DNA of 64,000 bases from Gammaproteobacteria bacterium (lineage in GTDB: Bacteria; Pseudomonadota; Gammaproteobacteria; SZUA-152), in contig JAKIUF010000020.1 of NCBI GenBank assembly GCA_021647705.1, forward strand, positions 1 through 64,000, read 5' to 3'. The first letter of the stretch is position 1. Every line of letters begins with the position of its first letter. The notes beneath the pieces were generated by a model. It was given only the letters and a program-made list of their open reading frames with translations. It was not told the origin of the DNA and did not search any database. The translations under genes and the position numbers were made by a program. This document shows, piece by piece, positions 59,197-64,000 of this stretch.

Positions 59197-59568
59197 GTGC
59201 AGGCGCTAGCGATTGCTGCGGGTGGTGCGGTTGGTGCATTGCTGCGCTTCTGGATGTCTAACGGCATTTATACCCTGGTGGGACGTACTTTTCCTTACGG
59301 GACATTGGCGGTCAACGTGCTGGGCTCTTTGTTGATGGGACTGTTGTATGTATTGCTGGTGGACAAACTGGCTTTGGGGGCACACTGGCGAGCGGCACTG
59401 TTGGTGGGTTTATTGGGTGCTTTCACCACCTTTTCCACATTTTCTATCGAAACGCTTAATCTGATAGAAGAGGGTGAGCCTGTTAAAGCGTTATTGAATG
59501 TATTGCTCAGTGTGGTGTTATGTCTCGGTGCTGCCTGGGTGGGCATACTGGCGGGGAGATCGTTATGA
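59197..59568 (+). CDS. crcB: Fluoride channel CrcB/Fluc
   Basis: Small dual-topology membrane protein that exports fluoride. 123 residues with four spans. Signature blocks are GGAVGALLRFWMSNGIY, FPYGTLAVNVLGSLLMGLLY (with the conserved Asn) and GLLGAFTTFSTFSIETLNLI, the phenylalanine box. The start is GTG at 59197 with AGGGAG at 59181-59186. No fluoride riboswitch could be recognised in the short gap after rarA. It overlaps the DUF190 gene by four bases. Confidence 0.94.
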   Translation: MQALAIAAGGAVGALLRFWMSNGIYTLVGRTFPYGTLAVNVLGSLLMGLLYVLLVDKLALGAHWRAALLVGLLGAFTTFSTFSIETLNLIEEGEPVKALLNVLLSVVLCLGAAWVGILAGRSL

Positions 59569-59900
59569 CTCATGTTGAAATGAAGAATATTGAAGTGACG
59601 GTGGTGCGTGTTTACCTTACTGAAGCTGAGGCGCATTTACAGACCTTGCTCAAGCGGCTCAATGACTGGGGAAAGGTGCGTGGCGTAACAGTGTTTCGTG
59701 GCATTGCCGGGTTTGGTAAATCAGGCACCATTCATTCTTCATCTTTAATAGATTTATCGCTGGACCTGCCTGTCGTTATTGAGTTTTTTGATGAGCCGGA
59801 CAAAGCCGGTGAAATGATTGACTATCTTTACCAGGTGGTGGGGCCAGGACATATTGTGAGTTGGTCGGCAACACTGAATGTGGCTAAAAACGAAAAATAA
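59565..59900 (+). CDS. DUF190 family protein, CrcB partner
   Basis: 111 residues, PII-like fold family. Core blocks MKNIEVTVVRVYLTEAEAHL, GVTVFRGIAGFGKSG and DLPVVIEFFDEPDKAGEMID are typical. The gene is fused by ATGA overlap to crcB, a frequent pairing, so a regulatory or accessory role in fluoride export is likely; no direct activity is established. Its last codons (AKNEK) belong to the segment that is duplicated again upstream of serS at about 60112-60140. Confidence 0.85.
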   Translation: MTHVEMKNIEVTVVRVYLTEAEAHLQTLLKRLNDWGKVRGVTVFRGIAGFGKSGTIHSSSLIDLSLDLPVVIEFFDEPDKAGEMIDYLYQVVGPGHIVSWSATLNVAKNEK

Positions 59901-59924
59901 ACTATTTAAAAAATAGAAAATATT

Positions 59925-60017
59925 ATGCTGGACCCTAAATTAATACGCATGGAGCTGGATGTGGAACAGCTGGTGAGACTGGAAGAGCGGCGCAAAAAAA
60001 TACAAGTTCGCACATAG
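59925..60017 (+). pseudogene. Truncated second copy of the serS 5' end
   Basis: 30 codons then [23 protein letters not shown] then ERRKKIQVRT. It matches the start of the real serS 260 bases downstream ([12 protein letters not shown]...[18 protein letters not shown]) but lacks 16 codons between two TGGAT(A/G)TGG direct repeats. The upstream flank (CTATTTAAAAAAT..., end of DUF190) is also duplicated. The copy is broken exactly where the GTGGGCAC-type REP pair begins. No Shine-Dalgarno is left. A dead tandem duplication, not a functional gene. Confidence 0.85.
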
Positions 60018-60019
60018 CC

Positions 60020-60094
60020 GTAGGGTGGGCACGTAGTTTGTGCCCACGTGGTGATTCCGTATCCGCGTGGGCAAAAAAAACATGCCCACCCTAC
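60020..60094. repeat. Inverted REP pair, GTGGGCAC type, between serS' and serS
   Basis: Forward unit 60020-60048: GTAGGGTGGGCACGTAGTTT then GTGCCCAC, an 8-bp stem. Reverse unit ends at 60094: its complement starts GTAGGGTGGGCATG, has a run of eight T and GCCCACGCGG. About 15 bases lie between. GTAGGGTGGGCA pairs with TGCCCACCCTAC over 12 bases as an outer stem. It sits at the end of the broken serS copy. Confidence 0.82.
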
Positions 60095-60163
60095 AGCTAA
60101 GGAATGTGCACGAAATATCGCTAAAAATGAAAAATCACTAAAATAGACTATTTAAAAAATTAA

Positions 60164-61462
<1,299 letters not shown>

Positions 61463-61464
61463 CC

Positions 61465-61489
61465 GCAGGGTGGGCAATGCCCATCCTGC
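61465..61489. repeat. Palindrome between serS and cysG, probably a degenerate REP unit
   Basis: GCAGGGTGGGCA-A-TGCCCATCCTGC, 12-bp arms with one mismatch and almost no loop. It resembles the GTGGGCAC REP type with the GTAG head changed to GCAG. It begins two bases after the serS stop and ends 22 bases before cysG. There is no T-run, so it is not a standard terminator. Confidence 0.6.
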
Positions 61490-61511
61490 TAAAAGTCATA
61501 AAAGGGTTTTC

Positions 61512-62909
61512 ATGCAATATTTCCCCGTCTTTTTTGATCTTCATGGCAAACGTTGTTTAGTTGTGGGTGGCGGCGATGTGGCGGCACGCAAAGTGTCGTT
61601 ATTATTTCGTGCCGGTGCTGAAGTCAACGTGGTGTCGCCGAAGTTATGTGAGAGTCTGCAAAATCGTGTTGCCAACAACGAAATTTCTCACGTAGCGCGT
61701 GATTTTGAAGATGCGGACATTGAAGCTTGCGCATTGATCGTCGCAGGCACCGATGACCATGCTGTGAATAAACATGTTTCTGATTTGGCGCATGCTCGTT
61801 GCATTCCCGTTAACGTGGTGGATCAGCCCAAACTGAGCAGTTTTATTGTGCCGTCGATTATTGATCGCTCGCCGGTACAGGTCGCTGTATCTACCGGCGG
61901 AGCTTCACCAGTTTTAGCACGGTTGTTACGCGCACGTTTGGAAACATTAATTCCGTCTGCTTACGGTCGCCTTGCAGCACTGATGAATGAATTTCGTGGC
62001 AAAGTGAAAGATAAGCTGGCCGATGAAGGAAAGCGCCGGCATTTTTGGGAAGACGTGGCGCAGGGTTCCATTGCTGAACTGATTTTTGCAGGTAAAGAAG
62101 AAGCCGCGCGTGAAGCTATGCATACCGCTGTGGATGCTGCACAGGTTGCGGAAGACCGGGGTGAAGTTTATCTGGTGGGTGCCGGGCCAGGCGACCCGGA
62201 TCTACTGACTTTTCGTGCGTTGCGTTTATTACAGCAGGCTGATGTGATTGTTTACGACCGTCTGGTTTCTGCTGAAATTCTTGATATGGCGCGTCGTGAT
62301 GCTGACCTAGTCTATGTGGGTAAAAAGCGTGACCAACATACACTGCCGCAGGAAGATATCAATTTATTGTTAGCCCGCATTGCCAAACAAGGTAAACGTG
62401 TATTACGTCTGAAAGGAGGTGATCCATTTATTTTTGGCCGGGGTGGAGAAGAAATTGAAACACTGATGCAGGAAGGTATACGTTTCCAGATTGTGCCGGG
62501 TATTACGGCGGCTGCGGGCGCAGCCTCTTATGCCGGTATTCCGTTGACCCACCGTGACTATGCGCAATCTGTTACTTTTGTTACTGGCCACCTCAAAGAT
62601 GGCAGCATGAATCTCAACTGGGCTGCATTGGCGCAACCACATCAAACTCTAGTGGTATACATGGGCTTGTTGGGTGTTAAAACCTTGTGTGAAAAATTAG
62701 TAGAACACGGTCTGTCGGTGGATACACCCATGGCACTGGTGCAAAAAGCCACAACACGCGAACAAAAAGTGTTGTCGGGTACACTGGGTAGCATGCCTAG
62801 TTTGCTGGATAATGCCACCATCAAACCACCGACATTGATCATCGTTGGTGAAGTGGTGGCATTGCATAAAAAACTGGCCTGGTTTGGTGGTGTAAAAAGC
62901 GGTCGGTAA
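61512..62909 (+). CDS. cysG: Siroheme synthase CysG (trifunctional)
   Basis: Makes siroheme from uroporphyrinogen III: two methylations, oxidation, iron insertion. 465 residues. The N-terminal Met8p-like domain (residues 1-150) has FFDLHGKRCLVVGGGDVAAR and VVDQPKLSSFIVPSIIDRSP. The C-terminal methyltransferase domain has VYLVGAGPGDPDLLTFRALR, VYDRLVSAEIL, LKGGDPFIFGRGGEE and GITAAAGAASYAGIPLTHR. Siroheme serves sulfite and nitrite reductases. The ATG at 61512 matches the family start; codons upstream to 61470 read through the palindrome. After serS, as in Pseudomonas. Confidence 0.96.
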   Translation: MQYFPVFFDLHGKRCLVVGGGDVAARKVSLLFRAGAEVNVVSPKLCESLQNRVANNEISHVARDFEDADIEACALIVAGTDDHAVNKHVSDLAHARCIPVNVVDQPKLSSFIVPSIIDRSPVQVAVSTGGASPVLARLLRARLETLIPSAYGRLAALMNEFRGKVKDKLADEGKRRHFWEDVAQGSIAELIFAGKEEAAREAMHTAVDAAQVAEDRGEVYLVGAGPGDPDLLTFRALRLLQQADVIVYDRLVSAEILDMARRDADLVYVGKKRDQHTLPQEDINLLLARIAKQGKRVLRLKGGDPFIFGRGGEEIETLMQEGIRFQIVPGITAAAGAASYAGIPLTHRDYAQSVTFVTGHLKDGSMNLNWAALAQPHQTLVVYMGLLGVKTLCEKLVEHGLSVDTPMALVQKATTREQKVLSGTLGSMPSLLDNATIKPPTLIIVGEVVALHKKLAWFGGVKSGR

Positions 62910-62938
62910 TATTTACCCTTTATTTCAATCCTTCAAGT

Positions 62939-64000
62939 TTACTGAAGGACAGGGTCTTCGGCAGAGTCTTTATTGTTCAGCGCGCGTTTAATACCACCAA
63001 TAACTGAATCCAGTGCCCGGTCAAACAGTGGCACGTCATCCACAAAGCTGGCGCGACCTGATTCAAATTCCTCGATAAGTTTACGATTGGATAGATCGGC
63101 AACCACTTTGTATTTTCGATCCACAAAAGTGTATTCACCGGTGAAGTCACATTTCCAGGCCAGTTTTCCCCGACTGTGGGTTTCAGTTTCAACGTTGGTG
63201 AATTCCACCCAGGTACCTAGTGCCATGTCTTTAATTTCTTCAGCATACTGACTGGTATTGAGATCTTCGTTGTCCCAGGGCAGAGGTTGGGTCGAGGCGA
63301 GAATAATTTCTTCGATAAAGCTGTCTTTATCAGTTTGTGCGGTGTTTGTATTATCGGTTTCGGGTAGGGTGGACATGTCGATACCAAAATCATCATCGTT
63401 GAGATTGCTCGGCGTTACTGTGGTTGGTTTGACCTCTTGAGTTTGTGCATCCAGCCCACCACGCAAGCTGGCCAAGTGTAGGGCTTCGAGACCAGCAAAT
63501 AATTGCTCGGTGGCTTCATGATCAAATTGAATCAAGGTTAAACCATCACGCAGACCATTGAGTACTCGGGGGATGATTTTAACAAGACGCTGACGTTCAT
63601 TCACCGACAGTTTAGGTTGCACACTCCAGATCAGGTCGTCTGCTACCTGTAACGCAGTATTCCAGCCGGTACCTTCATCGCCATCACGTAGATAAAGATG
63701 GGTGAGTACATCTTTCCAGGCTTCAATCAAAATGATGCTGACCAGCGGTGGTACGCGATTATCGGTGACTCGGCGTTGGATTTCACTGGCCACCAAGTCT
63801 TTGGCATTTTCCAGCATTTCGCCCGCCAGCTTGTTGGACTCACGTTCTTTTTCAATGAAGTCCACAAACTCATCGTGTAGGGTGGAAAAAATGTCGGTAT
63901 TTTCTTCAAACTCTGCAAGGATGGAATCAACGACATAACTGACCATCTGAAAGACAGCATCTTCTTCCGGGTCCATTTCTTCCAGACCACTGCCAGCGTA
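62939..64000 (-). CDS. DUF1631 family protein, 5' partial
   Basis: The gene enters from the right edge; 353 C-terminal codons are visible and the true start is outside. The visible part is acidic and mostly helical (DEFVDFIEKERESNKLAGEM, LVSIILIEAWKDVLTHLYLR, LVKIIPRVLNGLRDGLTLIQ). A beta-rich end follows, ALGTWVEFTN then KLAWKCDFTGEYTFVDRKY, resembling the PilZ-like tail reported in this family. Such proteins are usually over 700 residues and were once misnamed thymidine phosphorylase. Function is not established; the PilZ-like end suggests c-di-GMP involvement, but I see no clean RxxxR/DxSxxG pair. Confidence 0.72.
   Translation of the reverse strand, partial: YAGSGLEEMDPEEDAVFQMVSYVVDSILAEFEENTDIFSTLHDEFVDFIEKERESNKLAGEMLENAKDLVASEIQRRVTDNRVPPLVSIILIEAWKDVLTHLYLRDGDEGTGWNTALQVADDLIWSVQPKLSVNERQRLVKIIPRVLNGLRDGLTLIQFDHEATEQLFAGLEALHLASLRGGLDAQTQEVKPTTVTPSNLNDDDFGIDMSTLPETDNTNTAQTDKDSFIEEIILASTQPLPWDNEDLNTSQYAEEIKDMALGTWVEFTNVETETHSRGKLAWKCDFTGEYTFVDRKYKVVADLSNRKLIEEFESGRASFVDDVPLFDRALDSVIGGIKRALNNKDSAEDPVLQ

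Noticed and set aside
59100-59197. Fluoride riboswitch before crcB
   Set aside because: The interval is mostly rarA coding sequence and shows no recognisable conserved riboswitch core by eye; a model search was not possible.

Overview
The window is one continuous stretch of chromosomal DNA from a gammaproteobacterium. Evidence for this is the dcw cell-wall/division cluster in gammaproteobacterial order, secA followed by argJ, the yacG-zapD-coaE-pilD-pilC-pilB-pilA block, pilS/pilR, ispB|rplU-rpmA-obgE, and icd-clpS-clpA-infA-bpt-aat-trxB-ftsK-lolA-rarA-serS-cysG. From general knowledge this order resembles Pseudomonas and its relatives, but several details differ (short type II-like MurB, DciA and an M23 protein between lpxC and secA, ald next to ftsK). 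I do not name a genus. Nearly all genes are housekeeping. The accessory material is small: dispersed hairpin repeats, one AT-richer two-gene island and a few decayed stretches.

Layout. 1-14.7 kb: murE (5' truncated by the window edge), murF, mraY, murD, ftsW, murG, murC, murB, ddl, ftsQ, ftsA, ftsZ, which make lipid II and the divisome; most of these genes overlap or nearly touch. 14.9-23.1 kb: lpxC, dciA (reverse), an M23 peptidase, secA, argJ and a Nudix-ThiE fusion. 23.1-33.3 kb, reverse strand: yacG, zapD, coaE, pilD, pilC, pilB, pilA, pilR, pilS, a type IV pilus assembly and control block. pilA has a sigma-54 promoter candidate and a long foldable leader. 33.5-37.9 kb: a response regulator-PP2C phosphatase, tRNA-Pro(CGG), ispB, rplU, rpmA, obgE. 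38.1-40.8 kb: an orphan gspL-gspM-gspN set. 41-47.8 kb: icd plus an N-degron group (clpS, clpA, bpt, aat) with infA inside it. 47.8-53 kb: an acyltransferase-like gene, a PilZ protein, trxB, a decayed gap and two secreted helical PilJ-like proteins. 53.3-64 kb: ald, ftsK, lolA, rarA, crcB with a DUF190 partner, a broken partial copy of serS, serS, cysG and a DUF1631 gene running off the right edge.

The most unusual features are the repeats. One family has roughly 40-nt arms built on CGCAGAGACGC / GCGTCTCTGCG. It sits inside the dcw operon at ftsW|murG, murC|murB (two copies) and murB|ddl (one arm). At all three junctions the inserted DNA carries an open frame whose start overlaps the upstream stop and whose stop overlaps the downstream ATG as ATGA, so the chain of translational coupling is kept. 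A related composite repeat lies at secA|argJ and ftsK|lolA. REP-like hairpins, most beginning GTAGG, lie at six places, including a perfect 32-bp inverted pair upstream of gspL and a pair placed exactly at the break of the duplicated serS 5' end. No CRISPR array, intact insertion sequence, prophage or defence locus was seen.
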